Positions 34,380-42,787 of a DNA stretch of 64,000 bases are shown one piece after another. Source of the stretch: JACVRW01 sp963757815 (GTDB lineage: Bacteria > Actinomycetota > Thermoleophilia > Solirubrobacterales > Thermoleophilaceae); contig CAVWSN010000037.1 of assembly GCA_963757815.1 (NCBI GenBank), positions 62,001 to 126,000 of the forward strand, read 5' to 3'. The notes under the pieces were generated by a model. The model worked only from the letters and a program-made list of their open reading frames with translations, did not search any database and was not told where the DNA came from. The position numbers and the translations under genes were made by a program. Position 1 is the stretch's first letter; each line of letters begins with the position of its first letter.

Positions 34380-36641
34380 ATGGGCCCGGGAACCATGCCG
34401 CGCATGAAGCCCAGCCGCCCAGTCGCAGCCACCCTTCTGCTCGTCGCCGCGTTCTCCGGCACGTCGATTGCCCGTGGAGACGGCGAACAGCGCCGAGACA
34501 AGGAGGCGAAGCCCCTGGTGATCGCCCATCGCGGGGCCTCCGGATACCGCCCGGAGCACACGCTTGCCTCCTACGAGCTCGGCGCGCGGCTGGGAGCGGA
34601 CTATGTCGAGCCAGACCTGGTCTCGACCAAGGACGGCGTGCTCGTCGCGCGGCATGAGAACGAGATCTCGGGCACCACCGACGTGTCCACACGCCCGGAG
34701 TTCGCCGCCCGCCGGACGACCAAGGTGATCGACGGCGTCTCCCTCAGCGGCTGGTTCACCGAGGACTTCACGCTGGCCGAGCTGAAGACGCTGCGCGCAA
34801 AGGAGCGCATCCCGGCGCTGCGGCCGCGCAACACCGTCTACGACGGCCTCTTCGAGGTGCCCACGCTCCAGGAGGTGATCGATCTGACGAAGCGGCTCTC
34901 GAAGGAGCTCGGGCGGCCGATCGGCATCTACCCGGAGACCAAGCACCCGACCTACTTCCGCGAAATCGGGCTGCCGCTCGAGGAGCCGCTCGTGCGCCTC
35001 CTGAACCGCAACGGGCTCAACCGGAAGGGCGCGAAGGTGTTCGTGCAGTCGTTCGAGGTCGGCAACCTGCAGGCGTTGGACGAGGAGCTGAGGGTCCCGC
35101 TCGTCCAGCTGCTGGGTGCGCCATCGGCACGCCCCTACGACTTCACCGTCTCCGGCGATTCGCGCACGTATGCGGACATGGCCACGCCCGACGGCCTCGA
35201 AGACATCGCGCGCTACGCCGACGGCGTCGGCCCGTCGAAGGACTACATAGTCCCGCGCGACGCCGCCGGCAACTCGCTCTCGCCCACCTCGTTCGTGGAC
35301 GACGCCCACGACGCCGGCCTCCTCGTCCACCCGTACACGTTCCGAAACGAGAACAGCTTCCTGCCGCTCGAGCTGCGCTCTTCGATGGACCCGGCGGCCC
35401 ACGGCGACGCCCGTTCCGAGTACGAGCAGTTCTTCGATCTCGGTGTTGACGGCCTGTTCTCGGACAACGCCGACACGGCGGTCCGCTCGCGCGGTGGCGG
35501 CAGGGCCGGCGACGGCGAGCCGCAGCTCCTCGCCCGCGCCATCCTGGCCTCGGACGCCTACCAGCCCGGCCCGCCCTCCGGCGCCGATGTCGCTCCGAAC
35601 AACGGCGTGACGCCGCCGTTCCCGGGGCAGCCCATCCCGGGCTTCTCGGCCGTGCTCGACGGGCCGGGCGACACCTTCTACGGCATGCCCGACAACGGCT
35701 ATGGGGCGAAGGACAACTCGGAGGACTTCCTGCTCCGCCTGTACCGGATCCGCCCGCACTTCAAGACGGCGCGGGGCGGCAGCGGCGAGGTCGACGTGCT
35801 CGGCTTCATCCAGCTGCGTGACCCCGATGGGCACGTGAACTTCCCGCTCACGCGGCCCGACCGTCTGCTCACGGGCGCCGACTTCGACCTCGAGTCGGTG
35901 CGGCGCACGGAAGACGGCGACCTGTGGTTCGGCGAGGAGTTCGGGCCCTTCCTACTGCACACGGACTCGAGCGGCCGGGTGCTGGAGGCACCGATCCCGC
36001 TGCCCGGCGTGCAGTCGCCCCAGAACCCGTTCCTGCCCGACCCGGACGCCTGGAACATCCCCGCCAGCCGCGGCTTCGAGCCGATGGCGCTCAGCACCGA
36101 CGGCCGGCGGCTCTACCCGATGCTCGAGGGCGCGCTGCGGAACGATCCAGACCCGCGCCGGCGAGTCCTCAACGAGTTCTCGATTCGGGACGGGGAGTAC
36201 ACCGGGCGCACCTGGGACTACCGCGTGGATCCGGCGTTCCCGGGCGCGGTGATCGGCGACCTCACGGCGGTCGACCGCAACCGCTTCGTCCTGATCGAGC
36301 GCGACGACGCGCAGGGAGTCGAGGCGCAGCAGAAGAAGATCTACCTGATCGACCTGCGCCGCACCGACTCGGAGGGCTATCTCGAGAAGCGGCTGGTGCT
36401 CGACCTGCTGGCGATCCGCGACCCACGCGGAGTCTCGCTTCCGGCGCGGCCCGGCGAGTTCGGCGTCGGCGACCCGTTCTCGTTCCCGCTGCAATCGGTG
36501 GAGAGCCTCGAGGTGCTCGACGATGACCGTCTCCTGATCGCTAACGACAACAATTACCCCGGCAGCGACGGCCGCTGGATCGCGCGCGACCGGCCGGACG
36601 ACGTGGAGCTGATCGTGGTGAGGCTGGGGGACGAGCTCTAG
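34380..36641 (+). CDS. Secreted glycerophosphodiester phosphodiesterase fused to phytase-like esterase domain
   Basis: A signal peptide (VAATLLLVAAFSGTSIARG) is followed by a GDPD domain, residues about 45-370: LVIAHRGASGYRPEHTLASY (catalytic His-Arg-Gly-x-x), YVEPDLVSTKDGVLVARHEN (metal-binding Glu-x-Asp and His), and GVDGLFSDNADTAV. From about residue 385 a second domain (AVLDGPGDTFYGMPDNGYGA, LWFGEEFGPFLL, GFEPMALSTDGRRLYPMLEG) is the 'esterase-like activity of phytase' beta-propeller. 753 residues; alternative starts at 34395 and 34404. It probably releases phosphate from extracellular organic phosphates. It is divergent from the sulfatase-like operon. Confidence 0.87.
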   Translation: MGPGTMPRMKPSRPVAATLLLVAAFSGTSIARGDGEQRRDKEAKPLVIAHRGASGYRPEHTLASYELGARLGADYVEPDLVSTKDGVLVARHENEISGTTDVSTRPEFAARRTTKVIDGVSLSGWFTEDFTLAELKTLRAKERIPALRPRNTVYDGLFEVPTLQEVIDLTKRLSKELGRPIGIYPETKHPTYFREIGLPLEEPLVRLLNRNGLNRKGAKVFVQSFEVGNLQALDEELRVPLVQLLGAPSARPYDFTVSGDSRTYADMATPDGLEDIARYADGVGPSKDYIVPRDAAGNSLSPTSFVDDAHDAGLLVHPYTFRNENSFLPLELRSSMDPAAHGDARSEYEQFFDLGVDGLFSDNADTAVRSRGGGRAGDGEPQLLARAILASDAYQPGPPSGADVAPNNGVTPPFPGQPIPGFSAVLDGPGDTFYGMPDNGYGAKDNSEDFLLRLYRIRPHFKTARGGSGEVDVLGFIQLRDPDGHVNFPLTRPDRLLTGADFDLESVRRTEDGDLWFGEEFGPFLLHTDSSGRVLEAPIPLPGVQSPQNPFLPDPDAWNIPASRGFEPMALSTDGRRLYPMLEGALRNDPDPRRRVLNEFSIRDGEYTGRTWDYRVDPAFPGAVIGDLTAVDRNRFVLIERDDAQGVEAQQKKIYLIDLRRTDSEGYLEKRLVLDLLAIRDPRGVSLPARPGEFGVGDPFSFPLQSVESLEVLDDDRLLIANDNNYPGSDGRWIARDRPDDVELIVVRLGDEL

Positions 36642-36700
36642 GTTGCTCGGCCGGGTGGCGCCGGGTCGGTCTCGCGTATGGGCTGGGTAAGGGGGTGTTG

Positions 36701-36931
36701 TTCGTCGGCCGCGCCTGGCCAGGACGTGATCGAAGATCGTTCGGCCATTGCGCCGGTGAAGCGCGAGCTTTCCTGACTTTGACCGGCAGGAGCGGGCAAA
36801 GTCGGCATGGTGGCGCCGGCTTCAGCGTTGGGGCTGACCCGGTGCCGATGAAGATTCGGGAGCGGCGGGGATCAGCCGAAGATTGTTTGCCCCGGGAGCC
36901 GCAGCGGCCGTGGTCCACATACCCCTTCCCC
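36701..36931 (+). repeat. Intergenic repeat element, copy B
   Basis: The 357-base gap between the GDPD-phytase gene and the convergent metallophosphoesterase gene holds no credible gene but contains a 231-base stretch that aligns end to end with the minus strand of 20240-20459 (see copy A). Conserved blocks keep order and spacing, with small insertions of one to several bases. Weak similarity extends about 50 bases further upstream (GGCGCCG, then TATGGGCTGG). Copy B lies downstream of the plus-strand gene and is followed by no plus-strand start for 890 bases, so unlike copy A it is not a 5' leader; it could be a 3' element or an independent RNA. Confidence 0.75.
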
Positions 36932-36998
36932 AGCCCAAACCCGGCCGGCGGAGACCAACCCCAGGCTGAAGTGCCAAACCGTCAGCGCCGGGATCGCT

Positions 36999-37754
36999 CT
37001 AGGTCGCGGCCTTCATCTCGACGAGCCCGAGCGCCTCGGCACGGCCGCGCGCGGGGGCCGGGTCAAAGGGCGCGCGGCGCCACACCGCGATGCGCTGCTC
37101 CAGGTCGAGCAGCAGCCAGAACGCCCCCTCGGCGGCCTGGAGATCCAGTTCACGCCACCAGCCGGACCGCGACAGCGCGGGTGCGCCGACCGCGCCCGGG
37201 TTCAACAGCCACTTGCCCGTCGAGAGGTCGAGCGGCACCTCGGGGCGGATCTTGGCCCCACGGGCGCCGCCGGGGGTTTGCCGCCATGCGGCCGGGACGT
37301 GCGTGTGACCGACGAGTCCGAGCTCGGCGCGCTGGACGGCGAGGCAGGCTCCCGCGTTGGACGAGCCGACGTACTCGTGGACGGCGTTGCGAGGACTGCC
37401 ATGCCAGCACTGCACGCCTTCGCGGCGTGACGCCGGCTTCCGCGATCGGAGCCACTCGACGTCCGCGTCGGTCAGGCGCTCACGCGCCAGCTCGAGCGAG
37501 CGCACGGCCACCGACCCCGGCTCCCCGAACCGCAGGGGATCGACTGCACCCGTGGCGGCGTAGTCGTGGTTGCCCATCAGCGCGACCGCGCAACGCTCGC
37601 GGGTCAGACGCACGACGTGCTCCGGGTCCGGGCCTCCTCCGACCATGTCCCCGAGCGACCAGAGCTCCTGCACGCCGTTGCTCTCGGCAGCGCGGATCAC
37701 CGCTTCCAGCGCCTCGGCGTGCGCGTGCGCATCGCCGAACACCGCCACCAGCAT
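36999..37754 (-). CDS. Metallophosphoesterase (YfcE/Ap4A-hydrolase-like)
   Basis: ATG at 37754 gives MLVAVFGDAHAHAEALEAVI (metal-binding Asp-x-His), then LWSLGDMVGGGPDPEHVV (GDxVxxGPdP), VALMGNHDYAATG (GNHD), CWHGSPRN and LGLVGHTHVPAAW (GHTH), the full five-motif calcineurin-like phosphoesterase set. 251 residues. The GDMVGGGPDP motif places it in the bacterial diadenosine-tetraphosphatase-like/YfcE subgroup, which acts on phosphodiesters or nucleotides; the substrate is unknown. The frame is open upstream to 37955 but the first motif fixes the start. Confidence 0.88.
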   Translation of the reverse strand: MLVAVFGDAHAHAEALEAVIRAAESNGVQELWSLGDMVGGGPDPEHVVRLTRERCAVALMGNHDYAATGAVDPLRFGEPGSVAVRSLELARERLTDADVEWLRSRKPASRREGVQCWHGSPRNAVHEYVGSSNAGACLAVQRAELGLVGHTHVPAAWRQTPGGARGAKIRPEVPLDLSTGKWLLNPGAVGAPALSRSGWWRELDLQAAEGAFWLLLDLEQRIAVWRRAPFDPAPARGRAEALGLVEMKAAT

Positions 37755-37779
37755 GCCTCGAACAGTAGTCGCGACCTCC

Positions 37780-37797
37780 CGGCCCCAGGAGGGGCCG
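37780..37797. terminator. Perfect hairpin between divergent starts
   Basis: CGGCCCC / GGGGCCG arms with an AGGA loop in the 65-base gap between the metallophosphoesterase start and the KdpB fragment. Because the two genes diverge here, it could be an attenuator, an operator or a leftover terminator from a deleted gene. Confidence 0.3.
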
Positions 37798-37819
37798 TTC
37801 CATCTACGCTTGACACACG

Positions 37820-38086
37820 ATGGGCCCGGAGACGACCGCCCGGCTGCGCGACGGCGGCGAGAAGCCCGCTGAGGCACTCCGCCGCGGCGACGTTGTCGTG
37901 GTCGATTCCGGGGAGGTGATCCCCGCCACCGGGACGGTCGTCGAGGGGCTCGCAACGGTGGACGAGTCGGCGGTGACCGGTGAGTCGCCTCCCGTGATCC
38001 GCGAGCCCACCGGCGAGCGGAACGGCGTCACCGGCGGCACGAAGGTCCTGACCGGCCGGATCGTGGTCAAGATCACCGACGGGTGA
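37820..38086 (+). pseudogene. kdpB: Orphan KdpB actuator-domain fragment
   Basis: The 88-residue frame matches only the actuator (A) domain of KdpB, the P-type ATPase of the potassium-importing Kdp complex: RLRDGGEKPAEALRRGDVVV, VIPATGTVVEGLATVDESAV, then TGES (residues 53-56), the dephosphorylation loop, and GVTGGTKVLTGRIVVKI. The membrane helices, phosphorylation (DKTGT) and nucleotide domains are all missing. No kdpA, kdpC or kdpD/E is near. It starts with ATG and ends in a clean TGA, so it may be a decayed remnant or, less likely, an expressed domain-sized protein. It is followed by a strong hairpin. Confidence 0.75.
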
Positions 38087-38093
38087 TGCCGCG

Positions 38094-38116
38094 GGGCGCG
38101 CCCTGCCGGCGCGCCC
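38094..38116. terminator. Bidirectional hairpin terminator
   Basis: Perfect 9-base stem GGGCGCGCC / GGCGCGCCC with a 5-base loop in the 33-base gap between the converging KdpB fragment and acyl-CoA ligase gene. It can serve both. Confidence 0.6.
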
Positions 38117-38119
38117 GAA

Positions 38120-39640
38120 CTACGCCTCGGTCCCGGCCTTCACCTGCTCGGGCACCTCGATCTCGCGCTTGAGGATCTTGCCGGTCGGCCCCTTGGGGAG
38201 CTCGTCCACGAACCAGACCTTGCGCGGGTACTTGTAGGCCGCCACCTGCTCCTTCACGTATGCCTTGACCTCCTGCGCGTCGAGCGACCCGCCCTCCTTG
38301 AGCACGACCACTGCGCCGACCTCCTCGCCGAGCGCGTCGTCAGGGATTCCGACCACGGCCGCTTCCTGGATCGCCGGGTGCTCGTAGAGGACCTCTTCGA
38401 CCTCGCGCGGGTAGACGTTGTAGCCGCCGCGGATGATCAGGTCCTTCTTGCGGTCGACGATGAAGAAGTAGCCGTCCTCGTCCACCTTGGCCATGTCGCC
38501 GGTGCGGAACCAGCCGTCGCTGTTGATCGCCTCGGCGGTCGCCTCGGGCCGCTCCCAGTAGCTCTTCATGACGTTGTGGCCGCGGATCACGATCTCGCCG
38601 ACCTCGCCCTGGGGCAGCTCGTTGCCCTGCTCGTCCCAGACCTGCATCTCGACGCCCTCAATCGGGGTGCCGATCGAGCCCGGCTTGCGCTCCCTGTCCG
38701 GATGGTTGAAGGACGCGACGGGCGAGGTCTCGGAGAGCCCGTAGCCCTCCAGGATCGGGGAGCCGAACTTCTCCTCGAAGCCACGGATCAGCTCGACCGG
38801 GATTGCCGCGCCACCCGACATGCAGAGCCGCAGCGTGGAGGCGTCCGCGGAATCGGCGCCGTTCGCGTGCAGCATCGCGTTGTACATCGTCGGCACGCCC
38901 TGGAAGACGGTCACGCCGTCGCGGCCGAGAATCTCGAGCGCCTTCTCCGGATCGAAGCGGGGGATCATCGTCACTGTGGCCCCGACGGAGACAGCGCCGT
39001 TCATCGTGCAGGTCTGGCCGAAGGAGTGGAACAGCGGAAGCGCCCCCAGCAGCACGTCCTCGTGGGTGAACCCGGCCAGCGCCACCGAGGTCGATGCGCA
39101 GTTCCTGTGCAGGTTCTCGTGAGTGAGCTCGGCGCCCTTGGGCTTGCCGGTGGTGCCCGACGTGTAGAGGATCACCGCCGTGTCGTCGCCCGCGCGGTCG
39201 GCCAGCTCGCGATCCGGCTCCTGGGCGACGAGCAGCTGCTCGAACTCACCAGGCTTGACGAGGATGCTCTCGGCGCCCACGTCGGCGGCACCGGCCTCGG
39301 CGGCGTCGGCGAAGTCATGCCAGGCAAAGAGGAGCTTGGCTCCCGAGTCCCCGAGGTAGAAGCTGACCTCGCGCTCCTTCAGGAGCACGTTCATCGGGAC
39401 GACGACCCCGCCTGCGCGCAGGATCCCGTAGTAGATCGCGGGGAAGTAGGGGACGTTCGGGAGCATCAGGCCGACCCGGTCGCCGGGCTCCAGGCCCTTC
39501 GCCTTCAGGAGTGCCGCCACGCGCGCGCTCGTCTCGTCGAGCATCGCGTAGCTCAGCTCGATGTCGTCCAGCTTGAAGGCGGTCCTGTCGCCGTGCTGCG
39601 CGGCGGTCTCGGTCAGGATTCGGGCCAGGTTCTCGCTCAT
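38120..39640 (-). CDS. Long-chain fatty acid-CoA ligase (FadD-like, ANL superfamily)
   Basis: 506 residues. AMP-binding motif ILYTSGTTGKPKGAELTHEN, GYGLSETSPVASFN (A5), GWFRTGDMAKVDEDGYFFIV with the hinge DRKKDLIIRGGYNVYPREVE (A8), and the catalytic lysine in PKGPTGKILKREI (A10). It activates a fatty or other carboxylic acid to acyl-CoA using ATP. ATG at 39640 with purine-rich GGGAGAACGGAG just upstream. It is transcribed in the same direction as the nuo operon but separated from it by a promoter-like gap with a palindrome, so it probably has its own control. Confidence 0.9.
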   Translation of the reverse strand: MSENLARILTETAAQHGDRTAFKLDDIELSYAMLDETSARVAALLKAKGLEPGDRVGLMLPNVPYFPAIYYGILRAGGVVVPMNVLLKEREVSFYLGDSGAKLLFAWHDFADAAEAGAADVGAESILVKPGEFEQLLVAQEPDRELADRAGDDTAVILYTSGTTGKPKGAELTHENLHRNCASTSVALAGFTHEDVLLGALPLFHSFGQTCTMNGAVSVGATVTMIPRFDPEKALEILGRDGVTVFQGVPTMYNAMLHANGADSADASTLRLCMSGGAAIPVELIRGFEEKFGSPILEGYGLSETSPVASFNHPDRERKPGSIGTPIEGVEMQVWDEQGNELPQGEVGEIVIRGHNVMKSYWERPEATAEAINSDGWFRTGDMAKVDEDGYFFIVDRKKDLIIRGGYNVYPREVEEVLYEHPAIQEAAVVGIPDDALGEEVGAVVVLKEGGSLDAQEVKAYVKEQVAAYKYPRKVWFVDELPKGPTGKILKREIEVPEQVKAGTEA

Positions 39641-39661
39641 GCTCCGTTCTCCCTCGGTGGC

Positions 39662-39677
39662 TTACGCGGCAGCGTAA
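39662..39677. promoter_or_regulatory. 16-base palindrome upstream of acyl-CoA ligase
   Basis: TTACGCGGCAGCGTAA, 6-base perfect arms around GGCA, centred about 30 bases upstream of the ligase ATG. Position and form suit a TetR-type repressor operator, as often found before fatty-acid-CoA ligase genes. No cognate regulator is visible in the window. Confidence 0.45.
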
Positions 39678-39753
39678 CGGGCCGGTGGTCAGGCTTCCAT
39701 CCTGCACTTGTGGTGCTGGATTCAGGACCTGACCTATCAGCGGAATGCCGAAG

Positions 39754-41291
39754 CTAGCGCAGGGCCCCAGCGCGCTGCCCACGTCGCCGGCCACGTCGAA
39801 CAGCGGGTCCGGCCAGAGGCCGAACAGGATCGTGGCGGCTGCGAAGACGATCGCCACCGCGGCCACCTCGGGCTGGGCGCGCGTGTCGGCCTCGGGCGAC
39901 CAGCCCGAGACGGGCTTGACGCGGCGCGGCGGCACCGACGGCAGCTCGATCTCGTAGCGGCCCATCCACATCGCCGCGATGACACGCAGGTAGTAGACGA
40001 GCGAGAGGATCGAGCCGACCACGATCGCTATGCCGAGCCAGGTGTAGTCGCCGTCCACGCTGGCGTCGATCAGGAAGAACTTGCCGATAAAGCCGCCCGT
40101 GGCCGGGAAGCCGGCGAGCGAGAGCATGGCGATCGTCATCGGCCACGCGAGCCAGGGGTTGCTCTGGCCGAGGTTCTCCAGGCCCGCCAGGTCGTCCCCT
40201 TGCCCGGAGACGCGCTCGCGCGCCACCACCACCGCGAACGCCGTCACGTTCATCAGCAGGTAGACCGCGAGGTAGAAGGCGGTGGCCTGCACGCCGAGGT
40301 TGGTGCCCACGACCACGCCGGCCAGCAGGTACCCGGCCTGCGCGATGCTCGACCAGGCGAGCATGCGCTTGAGCGAGCGCTGGGCGATCGCGCCGACGTT
40401 GCCGATCACGATCGTCGTGGCGGCGAGCACCGCGAGCGCCGGCGCCCACTCGAGCTGCGACAGCGCGAGCGCGTGGCCGAACAGCCGCAGCATGATCGCG
40501 AAGGCCGCGGCCTTGGTCGCGACCGCCATGAAAGTGGTGATCGGGGTGGGGGCGCCCTGGTAGACGTCCGGCGTCCACTGGTGGAAGGGCGCCACCGACG
40601 CCTTGAAGGCCAGGCCGGTGATCGTCAGGGCGATACCGGTCAGGAGCAGCGGGTCGGTGGCGGACAGCTCGTCGCCTCCGAGCGCGGACGCGATGCCGTC
40701 GAACTGCATCGAGCCCGTGGCGCCGTAGACGAGCGCCAGGCCGTACAGCAGCGTCGCCGAGCCGACCGAGCCGATCACCAGATACTTGAGCCCGGACTCG
40801 AGCGACTCGCGCTTGTAAAGCTCCGTGGCGCAGAGCACGTAGAGCGGGATCGACAGCAGCTCGATGCCGATGAAGAGCGTGATCAGGTTCTCGGCCCCCG
40901 CCAGCACCACCATGCCGGTGATCGAGCCGAGCAGCAGCGAGTAGTACTCGCCCTGGCCGGCCACGCGCGTCGCGTCGGCGCGCAGCGAGAGCAGGATCGC
41001 CACGAGCCCGGCCACGTAGAAGAGCATCGAGAGCCCGAGCGTGAGCGTGTCCATGGCGAGCGCGCCCTCGATGATCGGATCGGTGTCGCCGGGGTCCCAG
41101 ATCCAGATCGTCAGCCCGACCGCGATGAGAATCGACACCGCTGTCAGCGCGGGCACGAGCGTCTGGCGGACGAACGGCGAGCGCAGCAGCCCCACCATCA
41201 TCACGACCACGCAGCCGCCGACCAGCGCGAACACGGGCGAGAGCAGCTTGTAGTCGATCTCCGGGGCCTGGACCTGGGCGAGCAGTCTCAT
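39754..41291 (-). CDS. nuoN: NADH-quinone oxidoreductase subunit N, lost stop by one-base deletion
   Basis: Membrane antiporter-like subunit of complex I, about 14 helices. Diagnostic parts: LITLFIGIELLSIPLYVL, SGLKYLVIGSVGSATLLYG (conserved Lys), APFHQWTPDVYQGAPTPIT and FPATGGFIGKFFLIDAS. ATG at 41291 overlaps the nuoM stop (ATGA). The written frame does not stop at the expected end: after DVGSALG one base appears to be missing in a GGGGCCC run; restoring a G gives ...GALR and TAG at 39754-39756. As written it runs on into the acyl-CoA ligase region. Corrected length about 512 residues. Last gene of the nuo operon. Confidence 0.9.
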
Positions 41292-42787
41292 CTGATCACC
41301 GAGACCTCCGCCTGGGTGCTGAGCGCCCGCGCGGCCTGGATCTTGTCGACGGTGGAGCGCTCCGTGCGCTCGACGACGAAGTTCGGGTAGACGCCCAGCG
41401 CGACGATCACGGCCACGAGCGGCGCGATCGCGGCTAGGTGGAGGCCGTCGATCTCGCTCGAGCGGGCCTTGGGCCCGAGGCGGTTGTGCATGGTGCGCTG
41501 GAAGAGCCGGATCATGTAGACCGACGCCAGCACCACGCCGATGCTCGCCACGAGCCCGTAGACGAGCTTGTCCTCGAAGGTGCCGAACAGCACCAGAATC
41601 TCGCCGATGAAGTTGGCCGAGCCGGGCATGGCGAGCGTGGCGAAGGTCGTGATCAGGAACAGCGCCGCCAGCACCGGCGCCCTGAACGCCATGCCGCCGA
41701 GCTGCTCGACCGACTGGTTGCCTCCCGCCCGTGTCGCGATGACGCCGATGATCAGGAAGAGCGGCACCACCACGAGTCCGTGGTTGAGCATCTGGAAGAC
41801 GGCGCCCTGCGCCCCCTTGTCCTCGAGCGCGAAGATCCCCAGCACGATGAAGCCGAGCTGGGCGATCGACGAGTAGGCAACGACCAGCCGGATGTTGTCC
41901 TGCGAGAAGGCGAGGATCGAGCCGTAGAGGATCGAGAAGACGGCGACGATGATGAAGAGCTCCTGCCAGTGCTGGGAGCCCTCCGGCATCACCGGCAGCA
42001 CGATCCGCAGGAAGCCGTAGACGCCCACCTTGGAGAGCACCGCGGAGAGCAGCGCGAGCACCGGGATCGAAGTCGAGCGGTAGGTCTCGGGCACCCAGCC
42101 GTGCAGCGGGAAGAGCGGCGCCTTGACGAAGAAGGCGAGCGCGAACAGCAGCACGATCCAGTGCTGGGAGCCCTCGGGGACGGAGCGCTCCTCGAGCACC
42201 GCGAGCGAGAACGACAGCTCGCCGCCGTCGGGCGTGGCGAGGACGCCGAGGGCGATCGCCGCGCCGAGCATCAGCAGCGAGCCCACGAGCGTGTAGATCA
42301 CGAACTTGGTAGTGGCGCGCACGCGGTCGCCCGTGCCCCAGCCTCCGATCAGGAAGTAGAAGGGCACGAGCATCAGGTCGAAGAAGAAGACGAAGAGCGC
42401 CAGGTCCTGGGCGAGGAAGGCGCCGAGCACCGCGGTCTCGGCGAGCGCCATGTGGAAGAAGAAGAGCCTGGCGCGCTCCTGCTCGCGGAAGGCGGCCACG
42501 AGCGTGCAGGCGACCCACGAGATCGCGGTCAGCACGACCATGAACAGGTTGAGGCCGTCGATCCCGAGCTGGTAGCGGATGCCGAGCTCGGGGATCCACT
42601 CGTCGTCGGTCACGTACTGCAGGCCGCGGGCGCCCGAGTCGAAGTCGAAGAGCAGCACGATCGCGTAGGCGAGCACCGCCACCGTGCCCGCGAGCACCGC
42701 CCAGCGCGCCATCCCGCGCGGGAGCAGGGCGCCGATCACGCCCGTCGCCAGCGGGAGGAAGAGGATGATCGAGAGGTGGATGGTCAC
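41288..42787 (-). CDS. nuoM: NADH-quinone oxidoreductase subunit M
   Basis: GTG at 42787 overlapping the nuoL stop (GTGA). 499 residues, about 14 helices, proton-pumping antiporter-like subunit. Seen: LGIDGLNLFMVVLTAISW, ARLFFFHMALAETAVLG (conserved Glu), FFVKAPLFPLHGWVPETYRS (conserved Lys and His) and AYSSIAQLGFIVLGIFAL. It sits in the membrane arm between NuoL and NuoN. A much longer frame upstream is an artefact of the frame breaks in nuoL. Confidence 0.95.
   Translation of the reverse strand: MTIHLSIILFLPLATGVIGALLPRGMARWAVLAGTVAVLAYAIVLLFDFDSGARGLQYVTDDEWIPELGIRYQLGIDGLNLFMVVLTAISWVACTLVAAFREQERARLFFFHMALAETAVLGAFLAQDLALFVFFFDLMLVPFYFLIGGWGTGDRVRATTKFVIYTLVGSLLMLGAAIALGVLATPDGGELSFSLAVLEERSVPEGSQHWIVLLFALAFFVKAPLFPLHGWVPETYRSTSIPVLALLSAVLSKVGVYGFLRIVLPVMPEGSQHWQELFIIVAVFSILYGSILAFSQDNIRLVVAYSSIAQLGFIVLGIFALEDKGAQGAVFQMLNHGLVVVPLFLIIGVIATRAGGNQSVEQLGGMAFRAPVLAALFLITTFATLAMPGSANFIGEILVLFGTFEDKLVYGLVASIGVVLASVYMIRLFQRTMHNRLGPKARSSEIDGLHLAAIAPLVAVIVALGVYPNFVVERTERSTVDKIQAARALSTQAEVSVIR

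Noticed and set aside
36695..37768. A 357-codon plus-strand frame over the second intergenic repeat and the metallophosphoesterase
   Set aside because: It is antisense to a gene with five clear phosphoesterase motifs, and the part in the repeat is not frame-conserved with copy A (non-triplet gaps).
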